From positions 1 through 12,992 of the forward strand of contig DASVTY010000071.1 in the NCBI GenBank assembly GCA_036387315.1: 12,992 bases of DNA, written 5' to 3'. Made by a program: the position numbers and the translations under genes. Below, one piece after another: positions 6,307 through 12,992 of the stretch (the first letter of the stretch is position 1; each line of letters starts with the position of its first letter). Origin of the DNA: JALZCH01 sp036387315 (GTDB lineage: Bacteria > Acidobacteriota > Blastocatellia > Pyrinomonadales > Pyrinomonadaceae). The notes under the pieces are model-generated. The model was not told the origin of the DNA and searched no databases. It saw nothing but the letters and a program-made list of their open reading frames with translations.

Positions 6307-7353
6307 ATGATGGACGCTGAAATTTTGGTTGAAGTTACGCGCGGCGGCATTATCGAATCAATTCATCGCGGGCATTTGGCGGTTGTTGACGGCGACGGAA
6401 ATTTGATTGCGAGTCTCGGAAATCCCGAAACCGTTACATTTCTGCGCTCGGCGGGAAAGCCTTTTCAGGCGATTCCATTTTTGTTAAGTGGGGCGGCGGA
6501 AAGATTCGGTTTTACCGAAAAAGAAATCGCTCTGGCTTGCGCTTCCCACAACGGCGAGTTGATTCACACCACCACAGCCGCGCGGCTGCTCGAAAAAGGC
6601 GGTTTTTCGGAAAAAGATTTGCGCTGCGGCGCGCACGACCCCTTTTCAAACGAAATTGCGCTTTCGCTGATTCGTCGCGGCGAAAATCCGTCACAGATTT
6701 ACAATAATTGTTCGGGCAAACACGCTGCGATGCTCGCTTTTGCCGGACAAATCAACGCGCCGACCGAAAATTACGATTCGCTCGAAAATCCGATTCAGCA
6801 GCAGATTTTAGAAATCGTCGAAAAATTTTCCGATTTGTCTCGCGATAAAATCGGCGTTGGAATTGACGGATGTTCCGCGCCGAATTTCGCTATGCCAATT
6901 GTAAATATGGCGCGAATGTTTGCGAAGCTGGTTTTGCCGCCCGAAGATTTCGACGCCGAAGCGCGCGAGGCTTGCCGGCGCGTTATAACGGCGATGATGT
7001 CACACCCGGAAATGATCGGCGGCGAAGAACCAAAACGGCTCGACACGCTTTTGATGCGCGCTCTGCGCGGGCAAATCGTCTCGAAAATCGGCGCGGAAGG
7101 CGTTTATACGGCAGGCGTTTTGCCCAGCCGGCGCTGGAAACACGGACTTGGAATCGCGCTCAAAATCGAAGACGGTAGTGACCGCCGCGCCCGTCCCGTC
7201 GCCGTTTTGGAAGTTTTGCGGCAGCTCGAAATTTTGAATCCGCAGGAATACGAATCTTTAAAACCGTTTGCCCGAATCGAATTGAGAAATCATCAAAAAA
7301 CGCTCGTCGGCGAAGCCGTGCCGAACTTTAAGATAAGATTTGAGTTAAAATGA
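6307..7353 (+). CDS. L-asparaginase II, zinc-containing Rhizobium etli ReAV type
   Basis: The 348-residue protein matches the asparaginase II family (PF06089), unrelated to the classical E. coli enzymes; it hydrolyses L-asparagine to aspartate and ammonia in the cytoplasm. Key residues of the R. etli enzyme are all visible: the S-A-G-K motif at 48-51 (Ser48, Lys51), Ser80 in A-S-H-N-G, C-S-G-K-H at 135-139 (Cys135, Lys138) and D-G-C-S at 187-190 (Cys189). From memory, Cys135, Lys138 and Cys189 bind zinc in that enzyme; with the start at 6307 the numbers agree with its published positions. ATG 6310 and an upstream GTG at 6277 are alternatives; none has a clear Shine-Dalgarno. Its TGA overlaps the next gene's ATG (ATGA at 7350-7353). 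Length is normal for the family. Confidence 0.9.
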   Translation: MMDAEILVEVTRGGIIESIHRGHLAVVDGDGNLIASLGNPETVTFLRSAGKPFQAIPFLLSGAAERFGFTEKEIALACASHNGELIHTTTAARLLEKGGFSEKDLRCGAHDPFSNEIALSLIRRGENPSQIYNNCSGKHAAMLAFAGQINAPTENYDSLENPIQQQILEIVEKFSDLSRDKIGVGIDGCSAPNFAMPIVNMARMFAKLVLPPEDFDAEAREACRRVITAMMSHPEMIGGEEPKRLDTLLMRALRGQIVSKIGAEGVYTAGVLPSRRWKHGLGIALKIEDGSDRRARPVAVLEVLRQLEILNPQEYESLKPFARIELRNHQKTLVGEAVPNFKIRFELK

Positions 7354-7640
7354 AACTCGAAAACCTGACTCTGAATGAAGCTAAAAAACTTTTGTCAAAT
7401 TGGAGTGCAGGAACATTTCCGACCGTTGCGGCATCGGTTAAATATCATTTTCGGAAACACGGAGTTGAAGTTTTAGCACAAAACATTGGAGAATATTTGA
7501 GAAAAGCAGACGTTCTTGCCCGCAGCTTGCGCGGAGCGAAAAAAAGTTATTTAGACAACGGCGCAATCCGTTACGCAAAAAGCGGTTTATTTATTATAAA
7601 AAACATCGAAGGAAAAACCCTTTCTTTCGGAAGCGAATAA
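7350..7640 (+). CDS. Stand-alone colicin-D-like / polymorphic toxin C-terminal domain protein
   Basis: The 96-residue protein resembles toxin domains found at the C-termini of large secreted polymorphic toxins. It has K-Y-H-F-R-K-H-G at 31-38, then a helix with E-Y-L-R-K-A at 48-53, a G-A-K-K segment at 62-65, and a beta ending, I-R-Y-x-K-x-G-x-x-x-I ... G-K-T-L-S-F-G at 73-94. From memory this layout (basic K/H cluster, helix, tyrosine-containing strand, closing G-x-x-x-S-F-G hairpin) matches the colicin D / BECR-fold RNase group, in which a histidine beside lysines cuts tRNA. It is strongly basic (16 K/R against 8 D/E). There is no leader or transport domain, so it would act inside its own cell unless neutralised. 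The ATGA overlap with the asparaginase gene indicates coupled translation. Function is inferred; a non-toxic RNA-binding role is possible. Confidence 0.55.
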   Translation: MKLENLTLNEAKKLLSNWSAGTFPTVAASVKYHFRKHGVEVLAQNIGEYLRKADVLARSLRGAKKSYLDNGAIRYAKSGLFIIKNIEGKTLSFGSE

Positions 7641-7646
7641 AATGCG

Positions 7647-8066
7647 ATGAACGATAATATTGAAGTAAAAGTAAAGGAAATCCAGCGACTTTACGCAGAA
7701 GATTTGTCTTCACCGTTTCCGTATCAAGACTGCCGCAGGCTGCAAGATTCCTTTGAAGCCGGCGAAGATTTTGCGGCTCAGCTTAATTTGTATTTTTCAA
7801 CCGTTGCCGGATTTTGCAGTTGGGGAAAGCGCATTTTGCATTGGAATGAAACGAAGCGAAAAGAAGCTGCCGACCTTCTTGCCAAATCATTTTTTGAAGA
7901 TTTGCCGCAGTACCAAAAACTTGAAAAACATATCAACAAAATCGAAACGCCCGAACTTTATAAAGAAATTGAAAGACATGAAACGATGCGGCGAACGCTG
8001 TTGGATATAATTTCGAGATTGGAAAAATCGGGTAATAAACAGGAGATTGAAGAAATAGCCGCTTAG
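7647..8066 (+). CDS. Acidic, probably helical protein; candidate immunity/antitoxin partner
   Basis: I do not recognise the family. The 139-residue product is mildly acidic (26 D/E against 21 K/R), has no membrane segment or signal, and from about residue 60 onward looks almost entirely alpha-helical, with long charged stretches such as K-L-E-K-H-I-N-K and I-E-R-H-E-T-M-R-R. The aromatic-rich middle (Y-F-S-T-V-A-G-F-C-S-W-G) could be a binding surface. It starts 6 bases after the basic toxin-like gene, with G-G-A-A-G about 13 bases before the ATG. Small acidic proteins directly downstream of toxin domains are usually their immunity proteins, and colicin D immunity is also all-helical, but at 87 residues that protein is shorter. 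The partner role is inferred from position, charge and size only. Confidence 0.6.
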   Translation: MNDNIEVKVKEIQRLYAEDLSSPFPYQDCRRLQDSFEAGEDFAAQLNLYFSTVAGFCSWGKRILHWNETKRKEAADLLAKSFFEDLPQYQKLEKHINKIETPELYKEIERHETMRRTLLDIISRLEKSGNKQEIEEIAA

Positions 8067-8078
8067 AGTTTAATAATT

Positions 8079-8603
8079 ATGCCCGAAGTTGCAACAAATC
8101 AACCGCCCGCGCTCGTAATCGCGCCGGACGGTTCGCCGACCAACGAATCGCTCGCCGCTGTGATCGAGTGGTTTTTGAATTACGACGAGCGCGTCGCTGC
8201 GATTCGGCATCCGCACAACGAGCAGCTTTTTCAATGGAAACAGGAAGATTCCAAGAAATTCGGCGAAGAAGTTTATCCGTTTCCGAGCGCCGAAGATCGG
8301 ATGGCAATCGGAATTTTTCAGGCTTTGGGCGAAAACAACTCGGAAGCGGATTTGCGCGAATGGGTTTCAGAATTGCTCGGCGCTTTGCAGCAGGCGAACG
8401 AAACCCGCAATCAAATCATTCAGGATTATAAATTTTCCGTCGAGCGGCACGAATCGCCGCTCGACGAAGCCGCGCTGATTTCTTCGACAATCGAGCAGAG
8501 ATTGTATTTAACCGCCTGCTGGCTCGCCACTCTTTGCACGGCGGAAGCGCGCATTCTCGGCTGGGTTTATCAACAGATTTACGGCAAATCGTTTCAGCCT
8601 TAG
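8079..8603 (+). CDS. Hypothetical protein, 174 aa
   Basis: I do not recognise this gene. The 174-residue product is soluble-looking and acidic. A proline-rich, polar first 25 residues leads into helices at about 25-60 (A-A-V-I-E-W-F-L-N-Y-D-E-R), a Y-P-F-P segment near 67-70, a charged helix near 85-115 with E-W-V-S-E-L-L-G-A-L-Q-Q-A-N-E-T, and a hydrophobic C-terminal helix with L-Y-L-T-A-C-W-L-A-T-L-C and W-V-Y-Q-Q-I-Y. No catalytic motif is visible. It begins 12 bases after the candidate immunity gene and probably shares its transcript. The ATG at 8079 has no clear Shine-Dalgarno. Its TAG is directly followed by the stop codon of the convergent gene, so there is no room for a terminator between the two coding regions. 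Confidence 0.65.
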   Translation: MPEVATNQPPALVIAPDGSPTNESLAAVIEWFLNYDERVAAIRHPHNEQLFQWKQEDSKKFGEEVYPFPSAEDRMAIGIFQALGENNSEADLREWVSELLGALQQANETRNQIIQDYKFSVERHESPLDEAALISSTIEQRLYLTACWLATLCTAEARILGWVYQQIYGKSFQP

Positions 8604-10169
8604 TTAATCACGAATTAAATCGGCTTCGGAAAGAGTTTCAGATTTTTGCCGCTTGCGCGCCGCTCGCCACAATTGTGCGCCTTCTTTCGTTAAACTAAAA
8701 AGTGTTCGGCGGTTTTGAAACAGCACTTTCGCCCAATCGCGTTTGTTCATTTGCGGAAAATAAATTCCGCGAAAGAATAACCGCGATACCATATGACTGA
8801 TTCGATAACCAATCGGTTTGTCTTTGAGGAATTCAATCACTTCAGCGTTTCTTTCGGGGCTGTACGAGCGCGCCCAAGCCTGAAAAGTCTCCTCTTTGGC
8901 TTCTTCAATCGTCATTTTCAAAGGATTGTGCGCCATAACGAACGGCGCGAAATCGAGCCAGTGTTTCGGACGGTCGAGGCGTCCGGCTTTTTCCAGACGA
9001 GTGTAAAGCGGCGTCGAAGGAAACGGCGTTAACTGCCCGAAAACCGGAAGACCGGGTTGCCACGATTCGATTTGTTCGAGCGTTCGCGCCGCGACTCCGG
9101 GCGTGTCGTTGTCCATTCCGAAAATAAACGAAGTAATTGCGTAAATATTGCGTTGCGCGAGCCGGTCGAGAACGGTTTTGTAATCCGACGGGCGCGAGAA
9201 ATTTTTATTGACATCAGCCATATTCGCAGGATCAATTGATTCCATTCCGATAAAAATCCATTTGCCGCCCGCTTCTGCGATTAAATCAATTAACTCCTCG
9301 TCTTTCATCAGCAAATTCGCGCTGATTTGCGCCACCCAGGGCAATTGAGCTTCGGCGGCGATAACGTCTTTCAAGAGAGATTTCAAACGCTTGATATTGA
9401 TGGCGAGATTATCGTCAATAAAGAAAACCGCGATCTGACCTTTTTCGCGGCGAGCGCGCGCTTTTAAACGCAACAATTCTTCAACTACCGATTCGTTTGT
9501 GCGAAAGCGAATCGAATCGCCAAAAAATCCGGTCACAGTGCAAAACTCGCAGCCGTAAGGACAGCCGCGTCCGGTTTCGACGGGAACAACGTGAAAGCTG
9601 CCCCAACCCCCGCCCATTTTCGCCAAATGCGGGCGCAGAAATTGCGGCACGAGACTAAATTGGTCTAAATCCAGAGTTTCCCAGGGAATGTGCGGATAAG
9701 GCTGGAGCGAAGGTTTTTTATCAACTCCTTTGGCGTCGGTTTCGGGCTGGTAAACTTCTTTCAGACAATTGTTTGCCGCATCCGCAACGATTAAACCCCA
9801 GGTTTCGTCGGCTTCGCCCAGAGCAACCGCGTCGGCGTGGCGTTTTCCACCGTCTTTTCCGAGCGCCTCATCAGGGCATTCGGTAACGTGCGGTCCGCCC
9901 ATCACGACTTTAATTCCGGCATCGCGCAGAGCATCCGCAAATTTATAAGCGCGGGCGACCATTCTGGTCATCGCGCCGATTCCGACCAGACCGATGTTTT
10001 CTGTTTGGCAAAACTCGACCAGATCGGCTTCGCTCATCGCTTTCGCGTTGCCGTCAATCAAGATTACTTCGTGTTCTTTGGGAGTTAATGCTTGCAGCAG
10101 AAACATCCAAAGATGAGGCATAAAATTGCGAGTGATACCGTTGTCGGGATTATAGAGTAAAATTTTCAT
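8604..10169 (-). CDS. B12-binding domain radical SAM protein, substrate unknown
   Basis: The 521-residue protein has an N-terminal cobalamin-binding-like Rossmann domain (about 1-135) with G-G-P-H-V-T at 91-96. It continues with a radical SAM core whose C-P-Y-G-C-E-F-C gives C203, C207 and C210 in the C-x-x-x-C-x-x-C pattern. The family's F-F-I-D-D-N and I-G-M-E-S-I blocks follow, as does F-P-S-T-P-L-Y. A basic C-terminal extension (about 430-521, with H-M-V-S-R-L-F-F-R-G-I-Y-F-P and R-R-T-L-F-S-L) completes it. Class B radical SAM enzymes usually methylate unreactive carbons or make C-C bonds in lipids, antibiotics or cofactors. No partner gene here identifies the product; membrane-lipid modification is only a guess. 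The ATG at 10169 is preceded by a purine-rich stretch. It abuts the convergent gene at 8603 with no gap. Confidence 0.82.
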   Translation of the reverse strand: MKILLYNPDNGITRNFMPHLWMFLLQALTPKEHEVILIDGNAKAMSEADLVEFCQTENIGLVGIGAMTRMVARAYKFADALRDAGIKVVMGGPHVTECPDEALGKDGGKRHADAVALGEADETWGLIVADAANNCLKEVYQPETDAKGVDKKPSLQPYPHIPWETLDLDQFSLVPQFLRPHLAKMGGGWGSFHVVPVETGRGCPYGCEFCTVTGFFGDSIRFRTNESVVEELLRLKARARREKGQIAVFFIDDNLAINIKRLKSLLKDVIAAEAQLPWVAQISANLLMKDEELIDLIAEAGGKWIFIGMESIDPANMADVNKNFSRPSDYKTVLDRLAQRNIYAITSFIFGMDNDTPGVAARTLEQIESWQPGLPVFGQLTPFPSTPLYTRLEKAGRLDRPKHWLDFAPFVMAHNPLKMTIEEAKEETFQAWARSYSPERNAEVIEFLKDKPIGYRISHMVSRLFFRGIYFPQMNKRDWAKVLFQNRRTLFSLTKEGAQLWRAARKRQKSETLSEADLIRD

Positions 10170-10272
10170 TCTTTTTTTGCAGCTTTTTGTAGCTTACAGG
10201 AATTTCACTCTTTCTTGTACCTTGAAAGAGCAATTAAAGCCAGCCGAGAATGAAAATTACAGAAATTTTACT

Positions 10273-11160
10273 TTAAAAACCGCCGCCTCGCCCGCCGCTG
10301 CTTGTGCCGAAAGTGTTGCACTGACGCATATCACCCGCTTGAAAACCGCGCTGAAACCACGAAGCGCGCTGCTGCGACGAGCCGTGCGTAAATGAATCCG
10401 GCACGACGTAGCCCTGACTCATTTTTTGAATATTGTCGTCGCCGACCGCCGCCGCCGCAGTCTGGGCTTCCTGTACGTCGCCCGCTTCGAGATAGCCTTT
10501 ATTCTGCTCGTAATGCGCGAAAACTCCGGCGTAGCAATCCGCCTGTAATTCGAGCGCGACCGAAAGCTGATTCGATTGCGCTTCGTTGCGCGAACGTTGC
10601 TGAGCGGCGGTTACTTTGTCCGATGTTCCCAAAACGTTTTGGATGTGATGCCCGACCTCGTGCGCCAAAACATAAGCCTGCGCGAAATCGCCGGGCGCTT
10701 TGAACTGATTTTTCAGCTCGCGGTAAAACGCAAAATCAATGTAAATCTTTTCATCGCCCGGACAATAAAACGGTCCGACCGCAGAGCTGGCGCGCCCGCA
10801 CGCCGAACTCACAGAGCCTGTAAACAACCTCAATGTCGGCACGCGATAGCGCACGCCCGCTTGTTTGGGCAAAATGTCGTTCCAAACGGTTTCGGTGTCG
10901 GCGAGCACGACAGAAATAAATTGTTTCATTTCGTCGTCCTGCTGCGCCGGTGCGCCCGAACGCTGTTGCTGCGTCTGTGTCGGAGCCTGCTGCTCTTGAC
11001 CGGGCAGTTGATTTAACAATCTCTGCGGGTCAACGCCGAACAAAAGAGCCAGAACGATCACAATCACCGTGCCGCATCCGCCGCCGAGCGCCAAACCTTT
11101 ACCGCCCATTCCGCGTAAATCTTCAATGTTTGAACTTCCCTGTCTGCCTTTCCAAAGCAT
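10273..11160 (-). CDS. ypfJ: YpfJ-type neutral zinc metallopeptidase
   Basis: The 295-residue protein matches the YpfJ/KPN_02809 family of putative membrane-anchored zinc peptidases (PF04228). The N-terminus has the family's W-x-G-R-x-G-S-S-N-I-E-D-x-R-G pattern at about 3-17, then a glycine-rich segment and one membrane span at about 30-41. A Q/P-rich linker (50-75) follows. The zinc site is H-E-V-G-H at 167-171 with E204 in E-L-Q-A-D as likely third ligand, and Cys121/Cys133 may form a disulfide in the active domain. The catalytic domain should face the periplasm. A good Shine-Dalgarno (AAGGAG, minus strand, 11171-11176) lies 10 bases before the ATG. The C-terminus ends in G-G-R-G-G-G-F. 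Substrates of the family are unknown. It diverges from the HU gene across a 210-base gap. Confidence 0.88.
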   Translation of the reverse strand: MLWKGRQGSSNIEDLRGMGGKGLALGGGCGTVIVIVLALLFGVDPQRLLNQLPGQEQQAPTQTQQQRSGAPAQQDDEMKQFISVVLADTETVWNDILPKQAGVRYRVPTLRLFTGSVSSACGRASSAVGPFYCPGDEKIYIDFAFYRELKNQFKAPGDFAQAYVLAHEVGHHIQNVLGTSDKVTAAQQRSRNEAQSNQLSVALELQADCYAGVFAHYEQNKGYLEAGDVQEAQTAAAAVGDDNIQKMSQGYVVPDSFTHGSSQQRASWFQRGFQAGDMRQCNTFGTSSGGRGGGF

Positions 11161-11265
11161 ATCGCGCGCGCTCCTTCGTATTAAATCCGGTCGTTTATTT
11201 TATATTAATCCAATTGTTGGCAAATGTCGTTCCCGTTTTTTAGCGAGCTGAAAAATGCGTCCGGC

Positions 11266-11295
11266 TTGACAGTATTCACAACGGCTTTCTATCAT
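11266..11295 (+). promoter_or_regulatory. Sigma-70-type promoter for the HU gene
   Basis: A perfect -35 TTGACA (11266-11271) is followed after 18 bases by TATCAT (11290-11295), five of six matches to the -10 consensus. Transcription would begin near 11302 and give a leader of about 70 bases. That leader can form a nested stem (GCAT 11304-11307 with ATGC 11340-11343, and GCCG 11311-11314 with CGGC 11335-11338). This is the best-looking promoter in the window and fits a highly expressed gene. Confidence 0.6.
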
Positions 11296-11370
11296 CCTTA
11301 AAAGCATTTAGCCGGACTATATTTCCCCGACATTCGGCGATGCGTTATATTCTAATCGGAGAAAACAAAA

Positions 11371-11667
11371 GTGATAAAACTCGATATAATTAATCGTTTG
11401 GCTGATGAAACCGGAGTTCCGAAACAAAAAGCCGAGCAAGTTGTTGATGCGCTCTTCGGCGCGATGAAAGATTCACTCGTGCGCGGCGAGCGCATCGAAT
11501 TGCGCGGTTTCGGCGTTTTTACGGTCAAGCCCCGCAAACGCGGAGTCGGTCGCAACCCGCGAACCGGCGAAGAAGTAGCGATTCCAATCGGCAAAACCAT
11601 CCGCTTTAAACCCGGCAAAGATTTACAGCCCTCAAACGGCAGCAAGACAGCGAAGAGAAAAAAATAG
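11371..11667 (+). CDS. HU-family histone-like DNA-binding protein
   Basis: The 98-residue protein is a standard bacterial HU: an N-terminal helical dimerisation part (about 1-45) with A-D-E-T-G-V-P-K-Q-K-A-E, the G-F-G-V-F turn at 46-50, and the beta-arm signature R-x-x-R-G-V-G-R-N-P-R-T-G at about 55-66, whose N-P intercalates into the minor groove. It then has R-F-K-P-G-K at 78-83 and a short lysine-rich tail. It bends and compacts DNA in the nucleoid. The start is GTG 11371, with GGAG (11358-11361) 9 bases upstream; it gives the usual M-x-K-x-x-I-I start of the family. The gene has its own promoter and is followed by a perfect 14-bp hairpin. Whether it works as HU or an IHF-like subunit cannot be decided from one gene. 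Confidence 0.93.
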   Translation: MIKLDIINRLADETGVPKQKAEQVVDALFGAMKDSLVRGERIELRGFGVFTVKPRKRGVGRNPRTGEEVAIPIGKTIRFKPGKDLQPSNGSKTAKRKK

Positions 11668-11705
11668 GCATCTGACGAAAAGCAATCTTTTTTGATTTTG
11701 TTGAA

Positions 11706-11744
11706 AAGCGACTGCAAACCGTAAGCAAACGTTTGCAGTCGCTT
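11706..11744. terminator. Perfect 14-bp stem-loop after the HU gene
   Basis: AAGCGACTGCAAAC (11706-11719) is exactly complementary to 11731-11744, with an 11-base loop. The right half also contains the 12-base palindrome GCAAACGTTTGC (11725-11736), so the left strand repeats part of the loop. The bases after the stem (TATTCTGT) are T-rich but not a pure T-run, so termination may be partial. The stem ends 24 bases before the ATG of the site-2 protease gene. Confidence 0.65.
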
Positions 11745-11768
11745 ATTCTGTCAAAAGGGTTTTATTTA

Positions 11769-12788
11769 ATGGCAGACAGCTTTTATTCGGATTACGATTT
11801 CGAGCCGTTTTACACTGCGGAAGAATTGCGCCCTTCGCCTAAAGATTGGCTGCGGCACGGCTTTTTGTTTCTGCTCACGTTTTTTTCCGCGACCATCGCC
11901 GGACTGGTTTTTCCGTTCGGTGAAATAAATGTGCTGGAAAGAATTCCGGTTCCGACCAATTACTTCGACTACATTTTTTTCGCGCCATATTTTTTCTCGC
12001 AGGGCTTTGCCATTGTCTTTCGCGAAATCGCTTTAAACCCGGCGATTATTGTCAACGGCTTGCTGTTTTCGAGCTGTCTGCTGGCGATTTTGACCGCGCA
12101 CGAATTTGGTCACTACATTGCCTGCCGCATCTACGGTGTTAAATCAACGCTTCCCTATTTCCTGCCGCTGCCGTTTTTAAGCCCCGCAGGGACGCTCGGC
12201 GCGGTGATTAAAATTCAATCGCCGATGCCGACACAGCGCGCGACTTTCGACATTGGTGTCGCCGGACCGCTCGCCGGTTTTGCGGTTTTAATTCCGGTGG
12301 CGATTATGGGTTTGGCGACAATGCAAATAGCGCCGCCCTTAGCAGCAACCGAAGGCAGTATAATTTTTGCAGACCCGCTCTTGACCAGATTTTTGGGCGC
12401 GCTGATGGGCGTTGATCCGACGCAGGGCGTTATTAATCCTTTTTATGCGGCGGCTTGGGTCGGTTCGCTGGTGACGGCTTTAAATTTATTGCCCGCCGGA
12501 CAGCTCGACGGCGGACACGCTGTTTTTTCAGTTTTCGGCGAGCGAGTTCATTTTGGAGTCGGGCGCGTCGCGTTTGCCGGAATGTTGATTTTAACGGCTC
12601 TCGGCTGGCAATTATACGGCAGTCCGGGAACGCTCGTTTTTACGATTTTGCTCGGTATTTTGCTGCGTTTTCCGCATCCGCAGCCGCTTTTCGATCATCC
12701 GCTCGACCGGAAACGCAAGGCGATTGCTTTGTTGACACTAATTGTTTTCATTCTTTCGTTTATGCCGTTTCCCGTTCAGATTCATTAA
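11769..12788 (+). CDS. Membrane site-2 protease (M50 metallopeptidase)
   Basis: The 339-residue, very hydrophobic protein is an M50 site-2 protease. The zinc motif H-E-F-G-H is at 111-115 in a membrane helix, and the second motif N-L-L-P-A-G-Q-L-D-G-G-H at 239-250 supplies the third ligand, Asp247. About six to eight membrane segments can be seen (for example 31-50, 95-118, 165-185, 225-240, 265-300, 318-335). Site-2 proteases cut membrane proteins such as anti-sigma factors inside the bilayer; the spacing resembles the chloroplast EGY/cyanobacterial group. ATG 11769 was chosen because GGG at 11757-11759 lies 9 bases upstream; a TTG at 11733 would start inside the hairpin. No membrane anti-sigma factor or sigma gene is near, so the substrate is unknown. 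Confidence 0.88.
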   Translation: MADSFYSDYDFEPFYTAEELRPSPKDWLRHGFLFLLTFFSATIAGLVFPFGEINVLERIPVPTNYFDYIFFAPYFFSQGFAIVFREIALNPAIIVNGLLFSSCLLAILTAHEFGHYIACRIYGVKSTLPYFLPLPFLSPAGTLGAVIKIQSPMPTQRATFDIGVAGPLAGFAVLIPVAIMGLATMQIAPPLAATEGSIIFADPLLTRFLGALMGVDPTQGVINPFYAAAWVGSLVTALNLLPAGQLDGGHAVFSVFGERVHFGVGRVAFAGMLILTALGWQLYGSPGTLVFTILLGILLRFPHPQPLFDHPLDRKRKAIALLTLIVFILSFMPFPVQIH

Positions 12789-12862
12789 AATGGCGATAGC
12801 GTAATTTAGACAGTTTTCCCCGCGCTGAAACAACGATGTTCTCAGGCGCGTAAAATATTTTG

Positions 12863-12911
12863 GAGAGTAAAGCGCGTTTTCGATTTCGGTAAACGCGCCT
12901 CTCTGTTTTAT
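12863..12911 (+). terminator. Likely intrinsic terminator of the site-2 protease gene
   Basis: GCGCGTTT (12872-12879) pairs exactly with AAACGCGC (12891-12898). Outside it GAGAG (12863-12867) pairs with CTCTC (12899-12903) across a one-sided 4-base bulge (12868-12871), giving 13 base pairs. TGTTTTA follows. This is the first structure that could end transcription after 12788. The T-run is short, so efficiency is uncertain. The remaining 12789-12862 stretch holds no feature I can support. Confidence 0.55.
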
Positions 12912-12914
12912 AAT
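12909..12914 (+). promoter_or_regulatory. Possible -10 element for the gene at the right edge
   Basis: A perfect TATAAT sits 29 bases before the ATG at 12944, but no convincing -35 is seen 17 bases upstream because that position lies inside the terminator stem. The hexamer overlaps the 3' end of the hairpin, so a terminator and a promoter may be packed together. Weak support. Confidence 0.25.
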
Positions 12915-12943
12915 CAAAGTTTTGTACTTTTAATACAATTATT

Positions 12944-12992
12944 ATGGACGAAAAAGACCGCGACGATATGATGGAACGCCTGCTCGAACTCG
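12944..12992 (+). CDS. Start of an unidentified gene, cut by the window edge
   Basis: An ATG at 12944 opens a frame of 16 complete codons that runs off the window. The residues are highly charged: an acidic D-E-K-D-R-D-D start followed by M-M-E-R-L-L-E-L, which looks like an amphipathic helix. The frame is open to the end and follows a terminator and a possible -10 element. Far too little is present to name it, and no Shine-Dalgarno is obvious. Confidence 0.45.
   Translation, partial: MDEKDRDDMMERLLEL

Noticed and set aside
10208..10230. Small hairpin CTCTTTC / GAAAGAG between the two minus-strand genes
   Set aside because: Only 7 bp, AT-rich, no T-run on the minus strand after it; too weak to call a terminator or a switch.
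10950..11251. Plus-strand frames opposite the start of the YpfJ-type gene
   Set aside because: They overlap the conserved N-terminus and Shine-Dalgarno of the minus-strand peptidase and encode no recognisable protein.

Overview
The window reads as ordinary bacterial chromosome with densely packed genes on both strands. There is no rRNA, tRNA, insertion sequence, phage gene or CRISPR array that I can see. The gene set (YpfJ-type zinc peptidase, membrane site-2 protease, HU protein, PflX-like and B12-binding radical SAM proteins, Mpo1-like protein) and the base style suggest a free-living Gram-negative-type bacterium. Acidobacteriota of the Blastocatellia type is my best guess, but this is an impression from composition and gene mix, not a proven placement.

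Layout. 1-1316: an SbcD/Mre11-type nuclease on the minus strand. 1579-1791: a small unknown gene, converging on an inositol-monophosphatase/CysQ-like phosphatase (minus, 1816-2703). 2832-3188: an Mpo1-like (DUF962) membrane protein, converging on a cytosolic esterase (minus, 3232-4227). 4371-5958: a DUF2721 membrane protein overlapping a PflX-like radical SAM protein. 5989-8603: a run of plus-strand genes made up of a small cysteine-bearing membrane protein, a zinc-type L-asparaginase II, a 96-aa protein resembling a polymorphic-toxin C-terminal domain, a 139-aa possible immunity partner, and a 174-aa unknown. 8604-11160: a B12-binding radical SAM protein and a YpfJ-type zinc metallopeptidase, both minus. 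11266-12788: an HU protein with a good promoter, a strong hairpin, then an M50 site-2 protease. 12944 to the end: the first codons of another gene.

The housekeeping genes do not form one pathway. The parts that stand out are: (1) a stand-alone, basic, colicin-D-like toxin module whose start codon overlaps the asparaginase stop and which is followed by an acidic, probably helical protein; (2) a perfect 12-bp inverted repeat that buries the Shine-Dalgarno sequence of the small membrane protein and puts its AUG in the loop; (3) three intergenic arrays of 7-bp repeats (15-42, 2758-2792, 4248-4326), the last being two five-unit arrays facing each other. No sequence search or folding program was run. 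Family calls rest on motifs read by eye and on memory of the families.
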